A stretch of 14,326 bases of DNA from JAGPKI01 sp052034135 (GCA_052034135.1 JBPOJC010000036.1:1-14326), one strand, 5' to 3'; shown: positions 6,450 through 13,375, numbered from the stretch's first letter. Notes: generated by a model not told the origin, from the sequence alone. Numbers and translations: made by a program.

Positions 6450-7658
6450 TTAAACAAGCTTCTTTTTTAATAGATTTCCAAGCCTTTTTATTCCTTCTTC
6501 AATCTTTTCAGGGGTAACCATTGTAAAGTTAAGTCTCATTGTGTTTGTCCCAGAACCATCAGCAAAAAACGCAGTTCCAACTATATAAGCTACGCCTTCA
6601 GCTATAGCTTCATTAAAAATGGAGACTGTATCAACTTTCTCAGGAGCGGATACCCATAGGAACATTCCTCCCTCGGGCTCATTAACCTTTACTTCCTCTG
6701 GAAAATATTTTTTAATTGCGTCGACCATAACTTTACATTTCACTGAATACGAAGCTTTAATCTTTTCTATATGAGGTCTTAAATAGCCTTTCCTTAAATA
6801 TTCATCAGTTGCAACCTGAGTTATAACTGGGGTGCATAAGTCTGTTGCTTGTTTGAGGAGATTTATTTTATTTATAATTTCTTTGGGTCCTACGATCCAG
6901 CCAAGTCTTATGCCAGGAGCAAGAATTTTTGAAAATGTTCTTAAATATACTACATGATCATCGGTATCAAGAGCTTTAAGTGGCGGAAGAGGATCTCCTT
7001 TATATCTTAAATCACCATAAGGATTATCTTCAATAATTAAAAGATCGTACTCTTTTGCTAATTGTAAAAGCTCTTTCCTTCTCTCAAGAGACATACAAAC
7101 ACCTGCAGGATTTTGAAATGTAGGAACAGTATAGAAAAATTTTGGTTTTATACCTTTTGCTTTTAGTTCTTCGAGTTTTGAGGCTAATACAGAAATTATA
7201 GCACCATTTTCATCCATAGGAACAGTAACAAAATTTGCAAGAAAAGCATTAAATGACTGTATTGCGCTTAAATAAGTTGGAGCCTCAACTATGACTGTAT
7301 CGCCTTTATCTATAAATATCTTTGAAATAAAATCTATAGCTTGTTGAGAGGCAGTAGTAATTATTATGTTGTCGGTAGTTACTCCTTTAATATTATCTTC
7401 TTCTGAAAGCTTAACTAAAGACTCTCTTAATGGGTAATAGCCTGGAGTTTCACCATATTGCAAAGAAATAGCTGCATGCTGTAGTAAAGCAATATCCATA
7501 CATTCCTTATATTCACTAACAGGGAATAAATCAGGATCGGGCATACCTCCACCAAAAGAGATTATCCCAGGGCGGGAGGCAAGACTTAAAAGCTCTCTAA
7601 TTACAGAGGATTTAACGCTTTTCGACATTTCTGTAAAAAGATCATCATAATTTAACAT
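6450..7658 (-). CDS. PLP-dependent class I/II aminotransferase, LysN (2-aminoadipate) type
   Basis: The 402-residue enzyme is a cytoplasmic PLP aminotransferase. The opening SLASRPGIISFGGGMPDPDLFP and the stretch LQYGETPGYYPLR are typical of the subgroup of 2-aminoadipate aminotransferase LysN and of kynurenine/alpha-aminoadipate transaminases. PLP-site residues are visible: N183 in TFQNPAG, D211 and Y214 in EDNPYG, K244 (the Schiff-base lysine) in RTFSKILAPGIRLGW with R251, and R375 for the substrate carboxylate. The family includes broad-specificity enzymes, so the true substrate is open; lysine biosynthesis genes are not seen nearby. A clear ribosome site (GGAAGGTG) precedes the ATG. It sits 25 bases after the propeller gene and 18 before the thioredoxin-like gene, so it is in the same operon, though with no obvious functional link to them. 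Confidence 0.92.
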   Translation of the reverse strand: MLNYDDLFTEMSKSVKSSVIRELLSLASRPGIISFGGGMPDPDLFPVSEYKECMDIALLQHAAISLQYGETPGYYPLRESLVKLSEEDNIKGVTTDNIIITTASQQAIDFISKIFIDKGDTVIVEAPTYLSAIQSFNAFLANFVTVPMDENGAIISVLASKLEELKAKGIKPKFFYTVPTFQNPAGVCMSLERRKELLQLAKEYDLLIIEDNPYGDLRYKGDPLPPLKALDTDDHVVYLRTFSKILAPGIRLGWIVGPKEIINKINLLKQATDLCTPVITQVATDEYLRKGYLRPHIEKIKASYSVKCKVMVDAIKKYFPEEVKVNEPEGGMFLWVSAPEKVDTVSIFNEAIAEGVAYIVGTAFFADGSGTNTMRLNFTMVTPEKIEEGIKRLGNLLKKKLV

Positions 7659-7683
7659 TTTTACACCTTCCTTTTATTTATTT

Positions 7684-8856
7684 TTATGAATACTTATACA
7701 GCCTAATTAAAAATGGTTTTGAAATCTCAAAAAAGTAAAATCCATCACTTGAGACAAGAAAATAATCGTTTTTAGAATTTAATCTTTTTTGATACAAAAG
7801 TTTATTACTATAAAGTGAAAAAAACTGAACTATAATACCTCTTCTCGATGTTAAATAAGTTTCATCTTGAGTTTGGCTATAGCCAACCAAAAAAGAGGTA
7901 GGAAGAACCAAAGAGGTAATTGGTACATATCCATACTGATTATTTTTATACAATATAGTACCGTCAATTCTATATATTCTTACTCCAGATGAGTCTATTA
8001 TGCTAACTTTTTTAGAGTCAGGAGAAAAATTAATACCATTAATTCTTGATTTACACTCTTTTTGCCATAGTATTTGGCCATTTAAATCAAAAAAACTTAA
8101 AATGTTTCCTTTCTTACCAAACTTTTCGTACGTATAGCTGATACAAGAAAAGCCATCATTGCTTATCTCCTGTAAAATTGGATAATTATTTGAAAGGTTT
8201 TTGTAAACTGGAGGGTCAAGGTACGTATTCCAATTTACGTATCCATCATAACGTAAATTAAAAATATTACCTTCATCATCGGAAAAGAGTAAGTATTTAC
8301 CATTTTGAGAAGCATTTATTTTAAACGTACCATAAATTTCGGGTAGCTTAAACTGCTTTATATTTCTACCCCTATAATCTGTATAAATATAAAGGTTTGA
8401 TAAATCGGTTTTAGAAGTAAAAATAAAACCAAGATTTCCATCTTTAAAAGGGAAAAAATCAGAAACATAATTATTTTTCAAAAATTTTTCCCAAGAAACT
8501 GAGTTCTTTTTTATGTTAACGGCATAAACCGAATAAGTCTTCACATAAATGTGGCTCTCATCATATGAAAATTTTAAGTCTAATATTGGCTCTTTAAATA
8601 ATTTTTCTAATATAACTTTTCCATCACTATCGTAAACTGTGAGTAAACCCAAATTAGTACCCACTGCAACATATTTCCCAAAATTAGAAATTGCCTCTGC
8701 ATTTATAAATGCTGGAGATTCTTTTGCCCAACAAAGAGAAACATAACCTTTAGGAAGCATAAAATTAAATGAAAAAAATATACTTAATCCTAAAAGAAAT
8801 AAAATAACAAATATATTATAGGTATTAAACCAGTTTAATTTTTTCCTTTTCACCAT
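7684..8856 (-). CDS. Membrane-anchored beta-propeller-like protein of unknown function
   Basis: The 390 residues begin with a basic tail (MVKRKK), then one membrane segment (about 13-34); the rest should lie outside. The outer part is a series of strand-rich units such as GKYVAVGTNLGLLTVYDSDGK, GKYLLFSDDEGNIFNLRYDG, GNILSFFDLNGQILWQKE and KKVSIIDSSGVRIYRIDG. These resemble WD40/PQQ-type propeller blades, with the G-DG/DSS turns that sensor-like propellers show. I do not recognise the family and see no catalytic motif. It is the first gene of a cluster with an aminotransferase and two thioredoxin-fold proteins. The ATG has no Shine-Dalgarno but a strong promoter lies only 12 bases away. Confidence 0.75.
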   Translation of the reverse strand: MVKRKKLNWFNTYNIFVILFLLGLSIFFSFNFMLPKGYVSLCWAKESPAFINAEAISNFGKYVAVGTNLGLLTVYDSDGKVILEKLFKEPILDLKFSYDESHIYVKTYSVYAVNIKKNSVSWEKFLKNNYVSDFFPFKDGNLGFIFTSKTDLSNLYIYTDYRGRNIKQFKLPEIYGTFKINASQNGKYLLFSDDEGNIFNLRYDGYVNWNTYLDPPVYKNLSNNYPILQEISNDGFSCISYTYEKFGKKGNILSFFDLNGQILWQKECKSRINGINFSPDSKKVSIIDSSGVRIYRIDGTILYKNNQYGYVPITSLVLPTSFLVGYSQTQDETYLTSRRGIIVQFFSLYSNKLLYQKRLNSKNDYFLVSSDGFYFFEISKPFLIRLYKYS

Positions 8857-8867
8857 TACATAGCATA

Positions 8868-8896
8868 ATTATAAGATTAACAAAAGATTTATGCAA
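8868..8896 (-). promoter_or_regulatory. Strong promoter for the propeller-aminotransferase-thioredoxin cluster
   Basis: On the minus strand TTGCAT (8891-8896) and a perfect TATAAT (8868-8873) are separated by exactly 17 bases. Transcription should begin about 7 bases after the -10 box, near 8861, only some 5 bases before the ATG at 8854-8856. No Shine-Dalgarno fits in that space, so the message may be leaderless. Confidence 0.6.
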
Positions 8897-9151
8897 TACT
8901 TGATAGCTTCCTTTGATTCAATCTATAAATGCTTAATGTTTTACAACTGTTATTAAGTAATTTAAGTTAAGTTGTCTTGTGACATTTCTAACTTTGTTTT
9001 TTCGCGGTCACACTGAGGAATCTCCTCGCCATCACACGGTCATTCCGAAGTGCGTATTTTGCACATGTCCTTATGAATCTCTATATCACAAACAGCCATC
9101 TGAATGTGCGGATTTTGCACTTGTACTTATAAATCTCCATGTCCCTCCCTG

Positions 9152-9299
9152 GTCATTCTGAGCGTTAGCGAAGAATCTCCTCATTTAATCTTTTCCGCGT
9201 AAAACAGACATTCTTGTCTGTTTTTTTATTCAGACATGTACAAGGAAGTAAAGAGAGGAGACCCTTCGTCGCTTTTAGATACGCTCCTCAGGGTGACGG
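9152..9299 (+). repeat. Composite inverted-repeat element, copy 1
   Basis: The left end reads GTCATTCTGAGCG, then AGCGAAGAATCTCC. The right end, read in reverse complement, begins GTCACCCTGAGGAGCG and continues AGCGACGAAGGGTCTCC, an imperfect copy of the left. In the middle is a hairpin with a T-run (9201-9227). It has the layout of a small MITE or a paired REP element. Copies 2 and 3 lie at 9571-9727 and 13962-14111 in the same orientation. Confidence 0.75.
9201..9227 (+). terminator. Terminator-like hairpin inside repeat copy 1
   Basis: AAAACAGACA-TTCT-TGTCTGTTTT is a perfect 10-bp stem followed by more T residues on the plus strand. On the minus strand four U residues follow the stem, so it may work weakly in both directions. 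Confidence 0.45.
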
Positions 9300-9325
9300 A
9301 GGGGGTGGTGCGTCATTCTCGAAAG

Positions 9326-9371
9326 TCTACAAACTGTCATCCCCGAAATCTTTTATCGGGGATCCAGACCA
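9326..9371 (+). repeat. 46-bp exact repeat with ATCCCCGA hairpin, copy 1
   Basis: This 46-base stretch is identical to 14248-14293. It begins TCTACAAACTGTC and ends GATCCAGACCA. Inside, ATCCCCGA and TCGGGGAT form an 8-bp stem around a 9-base loop. Confidence 0.75.
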
Positions 9372-9497
9372 ATTTTTAACATTTTTTGTATTTAGGAGTG
9401 ACCAGAATTAAATTTTATTCCCACTTATGTATATGGAGGGTTTATTTTTACACATTTCGCATGAGGTAGAAATATGGAACTACCCTTAGTATTCTGG

Positions 9498-9517
9498 ATT
9501 CCCGCTTCCGCGGGAAT
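9498..9517. repeat. dRS3-like palindrome
   Basis: ATTCCCGC-TTCC-GCGGGAAT is a perfect 8-bp inverted repeat and fits ATTCCC-N8-GGGAAT, the form of the neisserial dRS3 element. Flanking TGG and GACAC agree with similar strings I know from many bacterial genomes. Confidence 0.65.
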
Positions 9518-9570
9518 GACACAAAGGAGGAGTTCCTTCGGTCGCAAAAAACGCTCCCATCTCTTTTTTT

Positions 9571-9727
9571 GTCATTCTGAGCGTTAGCGAAGAATCTCCT
9601 TATTTAATCTTTTCAGCGTAAAACAGACATTCTTGTCTGTTTTTTTATTCACATCTGGGCTTGAGACATGCATTAGTAAAAAGAGGAGACCTTTCGTCGC
9701 TTTTAGATACGCTCCTCAGGGTGACGG
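9571..9727 (+). repeat. Composite inverted-repeat element, copy 2
   Basis: It has the same layout as copy 1: left end GTCATTCTGAGCGTTAGCG, central hairpin and right end CTCAGGGTGACGG. The stretch between hairpin and right arm differs (ACATCTGGGCTTGAGACATG in place of CAGACATGTACAAGG), so copies have diverged or been patched. Confidence 0.75.
9620..9646 (+). terminator. Terminator-like hairpin inside repeat copy 2
   Basis: The same AAAACAGACA-TTCT-TGTCTGTTTT stem with trailing T residues. Read on the minus strand, it is the nearest such T-tailed stem that transcription leaving the SDR gene would meet, about 200 bases past its stop, though with only a short U-run in that direction. Confidence 0.4.
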
Positions 9728-9789
9728 GGGTAGGATGGTCATTCTGAGCCACCAAACAAGTCTTAACTTCCCCCCCTTTTTTTTGTTTG

Positions 9790-9838
9790 GACAGAAATTA
9801 ATATAAATTAAAGTGATAAAATTAGAAAAATTTCTGTC
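9790..9838. repeat. Perfect 10-bp inverted repeat
   Basis: GACAGAAATT (9790-9799) and AATTTCTGTC (9829-9838) are exact inverted copies separated by 29 AT-rich bases, directly after the SDR stop codon. No T-run follows on either strand, so it is not a standard terminator. Confidence 0.55.
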
Positions 9839-9849
9839 ATCTAAATATA

Positions 9850-10893
9850 TTATCCTTTTACATTCTTTGGCTGTGAATTTAATTTTTCAAATCCAACGTT
9901 GAGTTTTAAAATATCGGGATTATGAAAATATTGCTCATAAAACCAAATATAGGCATCTTTTATAGATTCTTTCACGGTCCGAGTTGTGTATCCCAACTCT
10001 ACTTCTGCTTTATCTTTTGAAACAAGAGAATTGGACTGAATCACTTCAAGAGAATAAGAGGTAAAAAGTGGTTTTTCTTTAGTGATATACGCAACAAGTG
10101 GTGTAAAAAGCGCTGCGAACTTTGCCATAAACATTGGCAAACAAACGTGTAAAACCTTATTTTGAGAAACTTCTCTTAAAGTGTTGAGAATTTCTTTTAC
10201 TGTAATTTGCCCACCCGATAAAATATAGATTTCACCAGTTTTTCCTTTTTTCATTGCAAGAATTTCACCTTGAGCAACGTCTCTCACATCAGCAAAATCG
10301 TATGCGCCTTTAACATAAAAAAACAATTTGCTTTTCATATAATTAAGGACAAGTGTACCCATCTCAGAAACCTTATAGTCATAAGGACCAATGATACCTG
10401 TTGGTGCCACAATAACTGCATCAAGCCCTTTTTTTACACCTTTAATTACTTCCTCTGTTGCAAGCGCTTTAGACTTTGCATAATCCCCATACAAGGGCTC
10501 AAGTGGTAAATTTTCTGTGATTGGTATTCCTTTCTCTGGCTCTTTAAACGCGTGCACGGAGCTTGTAAAAACAAGTCGTTTTATCTTTAATTTTAAGCAT
10601 GCCTCTACAACATTTCTTGTACCAACCACATTTACGCTATAAAGCTTATCCCAGTCGCCTTTGCTGATCGAGATAATGCCAGCCGTATGAAATACATAAT
10701 CAACTCCATCAAGCGCTTTTTTAAGACTTTCATAATCTCTTACATCTGCATAACGTATTTCAACAGGAATGCCCTCTAACGGTTTTAAATCTTCATCATA
10801 AGGAACTATACCCACGACCTTATATCCTTTTTCTATTAATAACCTTGTCAATACGTTTCCGAGGTGCCCTGTTGCACCAATTACACAAACCAT
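9850..10893 (-). CDS. Extended SDR NAD(P)-dependent epimerase/reductase, dihydroflavonol-reductase-like
   Basis: The 347-residue protein is a cytoplasmic extended short-chain dehydrogenase/reductase. The Rossmann motif GATGHLG (6-12) opens directly after the first strand. DVR and HTAGI mark the nucleotide-binding fold. The catalytic triad is visible: S112 in FTSSVHAF, then Y138 and K142 in DYAKSK. VAPTGIIGPYD and YDFADVRDVAQGEI are typical of the DFR-like/NAD-dependent epimerase branch, which acts on ketone or sugar-nucleotide substrates; the exact one cannot be told. The C-terminal half is longer than a minimal SDR and has a hydrophobic patch (KFAALFTPLVAYI). The ATG is preceded by AGGGGG with 6 bases' spacing, which lies within a short overlapping upstream ORF, so coupling is possible. 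It belongs to the module lying between the two repeat clusters. Confidence 0.9.
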   Translation of the reverse strand: MVCVIGATGHLGNVLTRLLIEKGYKVVGIVPYDEDLKPLEGIPVEIRYADVRDYESLKKALDGVDYVFHTAGIISISKGDWDKLYSVNVVGTRNVVEACLKLKIKRLVFTSSVHAFKEPEKGIPITENLPLEPLYGDYAKSKALATEEVIKGVKKGLDAVIVAPTGIIGPYDYKVSEMGTLVLNYMKSKLFFYVKGAYDFADVRDVAQGEILAMKKGKTGEIYILSGGQITVKEILNTLREVSQNKVLHVCLPMFMAKFAALFTPLVAYITKEKPLFTSYSLEVIQSNSLVSKDKAEVELGYTTRTVKESIKDAYIWFYEQYFHNPDILKLNVGFEKLNSQPKNVKG

Positions 10894-11066
10894 ATTAATC
10901 CCCCTAATATCATGTTTGCAAAGCTTTTAACGTCTATCTTTTCTTCGAAAAAATTGTTTACATCAAAATAGAATTTTGTAAAGAATTTCTTGCTGCAATT
11001 ATCAAATTTCTTTAGTATTCCAAACTTTCTAAAATATTTAAAAATGATGACCAACCAGTCAGTCAT
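10881..11066 (-). CDS. Short ORF of uncertain status, overlapping the SDR start
   Basis: A 61-codon ORF starts at an ATG that lies inside the palindrome described at 11048-11065 and ends by overlapping the first 13 bases of the SDR gene. It has no Shine-Dalgarno. The end, FEEKIDVKSFANMILGGLIWFV, looks somewhat like the C-terminal helices of TetR-family regulators (a ligand-domain tail), but the DNA-binding half is missing and I would not assign it. It could be a remnant of a lost regulator, a small leader ORF coupled to the SDR gene, or chance. The 324-base gap it sits in (10894-11217) holds otherwise only the palindrome and an AT-rich spacer. Confidence 0.3.
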   Translation of the reverse strand: MTDWLVIIFKYFRKFGILKKFDNCSKKFFTKFYFDVNNFFEEKIDVKSFANMILGGLIWFV

Positions 11067-11076
11067 ATTAAATTAT
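11048..11076 (-). promoter_or_regulatory. TATAAT box followed by TetR-operator-like palindrome
   Basis: On the minus strand TATAAT (11071-11076) is followed 5 bases later by TGACTGACTGGTTGGTCA (11048-11065), an imperfect palindrome with TGAC/GTCA ends and a central ACNNGT core. The pattern is like operators of several TetR-family repressors, such as the TGACCGACCGGTCGGTCA type known for fatty-acid or phenylacetate regulators. No convincing -35 is seen. It lies upstream of the SDR gene and would suit repression of it. Confidence 0.4.
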
Positions 11077-11217
11077 ATTTTTTACTCAGTTTTACTATAT
11101 AGCTTAGTAAGAACTATCTTGTTTTGCTTGGAGGCTCGATAAATATAATAAAAGCAAATCAGAAAATGAGCCGTCAAAATGTCTGAAAAAGAAACTTTTT
11201 TATTTTCTATCGATGTT

Positions 11218-11898
11218 CTACTTATTTGAAGGAGAAATACCATAAGCTTTAATCACTTCTTGAATATAAATAATACCATTTCCAGGTTCATCAATTCTTA
11301 ATTTTCCTCTTATTGAGGAAACAATTGATTCAGTCATTTCAGATTCCGATAAAATAATGACAACTTCTTTCTCGGGTTCGATTTCCATTGAAAAAAGTTT
11401 GGTAGTTTCGCTAATTCCTGACCACCTAGCATTAAGTATAGTGCCTCCTTTTGAACCTGCGTTGGTAGCTGCATCAATAACTTCTTCAGCTTTACCTTTA
11501 TCTACCATTATTGTAATTAGATGATACATAGTATTATCTTCACCTCTATCACTTTTTTTATTTTTGCATGTTACATTCTTTTTCCCAAAAATATTGCAAA
11601 TAGAAGTAGTAAAAGCTATTCCGCGATTCGGCTTATATAGCTCAAACTCTCTATTAATATCTTCTAAAGCTTTTTGGGCAGTTACTTTATCAGCTATCAA
11701 AAAAACAATCTCTTTTCTTATATCAGAGAGTCCCATGAAATCCAAAATATGATGACTTTTAGCAGTTCCTTTTCCTAAGATTATTATTCCTCCAGAAATG
11801 CCAAGATGCTTAGCTGATTTTACCAATCTACTGCCCAATCCAAAGTTTACAATTGCGCATATTAACTCCAAGTCGTATACTTCAGAGTTTTTATTCAA
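11218..11898 (-). CDS. Tandem PII-like regulatory protein
   Basis: The 226 residues hold two copies of a PII-like (ferredoxin-fold) domain. Domain 1 covers about 9-105 and domain 2 about 125-220. They align with each other: GISGGIIILGKGTAKSHH and then RKEIVFLIAD in the first, GSKGGTILNARWSGISETT and then EKEVVIILSE in the second. Domain 2 ends GNGIIYIQEVIKAYGI, like the GlnB C-terminus. Neither T-loop has the canonical uridylylated tyrosine context, so this is not GlnB/GlnK itself. PII-like proteins bind small ligands (ATP/ADP, 2-oxoglutarate or others) and control a partner, often a membrane transporter. The start TTG overlaps the last 8 bases of the DUF1538 gene, with AGGAGG 11 bases upstream. 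An in-frame ATA just before it has 8-base spacing and is a less usual alternative. The overlap points to a common complex with that membrane protein. Confidence 0.85.
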   Translation of the reverse strand: MNKNSEVYDLELICAIVNFGLGSRLVKSAKHLGISGGIIILGKGTAKSHHILDFMGLSDIRKEIVFLIADKVTAQKALEDINREFELYKPNRGIAFTTSICNIFGKKNVTCKNKKSDRGEDNTMYHLITIMVDKGKAEEVIDAATNAGSKGGTILNARWSGISETTKLFSMEIEPEKEVVIILSESEMTESIVSSIRGKLRIDEPGNGIIYIQEVIKAYGISPSNK

Positions 11899-13375
11899 TA
11901 TTACTTATGCCTCCTTTTTTAGATTTTACTTTAAAAATAAAACCTAAGATTTGTGTCACAATTAATGGAGTCATTGCAATAGTTGCAACAACTCCAAATC
12001 CATCTACTAAAACGTTTGCACATTCTATCGCTTCAGCAGCTCCTTGTGTAAATGCTAAGATAAATGTAACAGTCATTGGTCCTGATACAACTTGACCTGA
12101 GTCAAATGCAATTCCTACAAATAGCTCAGGAACAAAGTAAGCCATTACAATTGCTATAATATAGCCTGGAAGCAGATAATGCCATAATTGTATTTCTGGA
12201 ATTAAGATTCTTATTACAGATAATGTAACGGCTAAAGCTTCTCCTAAAGCTAATGCAATCATTACAGCTTTTCTTTTTACATATCCGCTTGTAACATCTT
12301 CAATTTGGTGAGTTAACACGCTAACAGTGGGTTCAGCAAGTATAGTAACCATACCCAATATAAATCCTAACAGAATAACATACATATGGTTATCAATAGA
12401 AGCCAGCTTATATCCAACAATATTTCCAACTTGAATAAAGCCTGCATTTACTCCTAATAAAAACATAACTAATCCAACAAAAGTGAACAACAGCCCAAAT
12501 AGAATCTTTCTAACGGTTGATCTTGACAATTTAAGTGAAAATTTCTGAAATATAAGAAAAATAACTATGATAGGAAAGAGGGCAACAATAACTTCTCCGG
12601 CTATGACTGGCAACTTTTGAATAAACGGTCCAATAATAGATGTTGATACTAATTCAATATTTTCAAGAGTTCCTGTAATTTTACCAGTTTTTGACATGAT
12701 ACTCATTAGCATAACTGACATAATTGCACCTGTAGAAGCTATAGCAATTAAACCAAAACTATCTTTTTCAGAGGCTTTGCTATCTTTCTTTAACTTCGAA
12801 ACACCCGTTGCAAAAGCCAAAATAATTGGAACCATCAATGCTCCAGTAGTAGATGCTGAGGCATCAAAAGATATTGCTAAAAACTCTGGTGTTGTAAATA
12901 ACGCAATAATAAATATAATGCCGTAAGAAATTAACAATAACTTTTGATATGAAAAATTATAAACGATCCTGATAAGTCCTACACAAAACATTGATGCTAT
13001 CCCTAATGATACAATCATTACAACGCTGCTTTTTGAAATCATTCCCGATGTAACTGATTCTACCTGCCCAGCCAATATGTGAAGATCTGGCTCAGCAATT
13101 GCTATAAAAAAACCAATGAGTAATCCAACTATGACAATTATCAAAATTTTATTAGACTTTACTATAGTTGAACCTATAGCATTACCAATTGGAGTGATAC
13201 TGATATCTACTCCAACTAAAAAAAGTGTCAGCCCAAAAATAATCAGCGCTGAACCAATAAGAAATCTTATAATTAGTTCTGTCTCCATTGGTGTCAGAGT
13301 AAAGTTTAAAATCAGTACTATGATTGTAATTGGAAGAACCGAATATAAGACCTCCTTAAATTTCGAAATAAGCAC
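11891..13375 (-). CDS. DUF1538-family integral membrane protein, internally duplicated
   Basis: The 494 residues are very hydrophobic, with about a dozen or more likely membrane segments. The protein is two homologous halves about 254 residues apart. Paired motifs are AEPDLHILAGQVESVTSG (94-111) and AEPTVSVLTHQIEDVTSG (348-364); TPEFLAISFDASASTTG (162-178) and VPELFVGIAFDSGQVVSG (415-432); and DSFGLIAI (205-212) and DGFGVVAT (458-465). Such repeats are characteristic of secondary transporters, and the AEP and FD residues would sit at the centre. DUF1538 has no function that I know from experiment; transport is an inference. The only start is a GTG with a weak, distant ribosome site (AAAGGA), and an in-frame stop lies three codons upstream. 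The tandem PII-like gene follows with an 8-base overlap, so the PII-like protein probably controls it. Confidence 0.88.
   Translation of the reverse strand: MLISKFKEVLYSVLPITIIVLILNFTLTPMETELIIRFLIGSALIIFGLTLFLVGVDISITPIGNAIGSTIVKSNKILIIVIVGLLIGFFIAIAEPDLHILAGQVESVTSGMISKSSVVMIVSLGIASMFCVGLIRIVYNFSYQKLLLISYGIIFIIALFTTPEFLAISFDASASTTGALMVPIILAFATGVSKLKKDSKASEKDSFGLIAIASTGAIMSVMLMSIMSKTGKITGTLENIELVSTSIIGPFIQKLPVIAGEVIVALFPIIVIFLIFQKFSLKLSRSTVRKILFGLLFTFVGLVMFLLGVNAGFIQVGNIVGYKLASIDNHMYVILLGFILGMVTILAEPTVSVLTHQIEDVTSGYVKRKAVMIALALGEALAVTLSVIRILIPEIQLWHYLLPGYIIAIVMAYFVPELFVGIAFDSGQVVSGPMTVTFILAFTQGAAEAIECANVLVDGFGVVATIAMTPLIVTQILGFIFKVKSKKGGISNIE

Larger units (their letters stand above)
8997..9770. 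repeat. Intergenic repeat cluster 1
   Basis: This gene-free stretch between the propeller and SDR genes is a mosaic of short repeats. It holds two copies of a ~150-bp composite element (9152-9299 and 9571-9727), two GTGCGG hairpin units (9041-9081, 9097-9138), a 46-bp repeat (9326-9371), a dRS3-like palindrome (9498-9517), and solo pieces such as GGTCATTCTGAGCC at 9737-9750. Small open frames here (for example 8979-9161 and 9214-9411 on the plus strand) are made of repeat sequence and are not genes. Bases 8897-8996 show nothing recognisable. Confidence 0.8.

Noticed and set aside
8979..9411. Two plus-strand ORFs in repeat cluster 1
   Set aside because: They consist of repeat sequence (MTFLTLFFRGHTEES and similar), which often gives false hypothetical proteins.
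8997..9770. CRISPR array
   Set aside because: Repeats are unequal in spacing and sequence, are of several families, and no cas gene is near.
11067..11217. Possible coding frame (ending SKTE) between the PII-like gene and the short ORF
   Set aside because: It has no good start codon or ribosome site and no family pattern.
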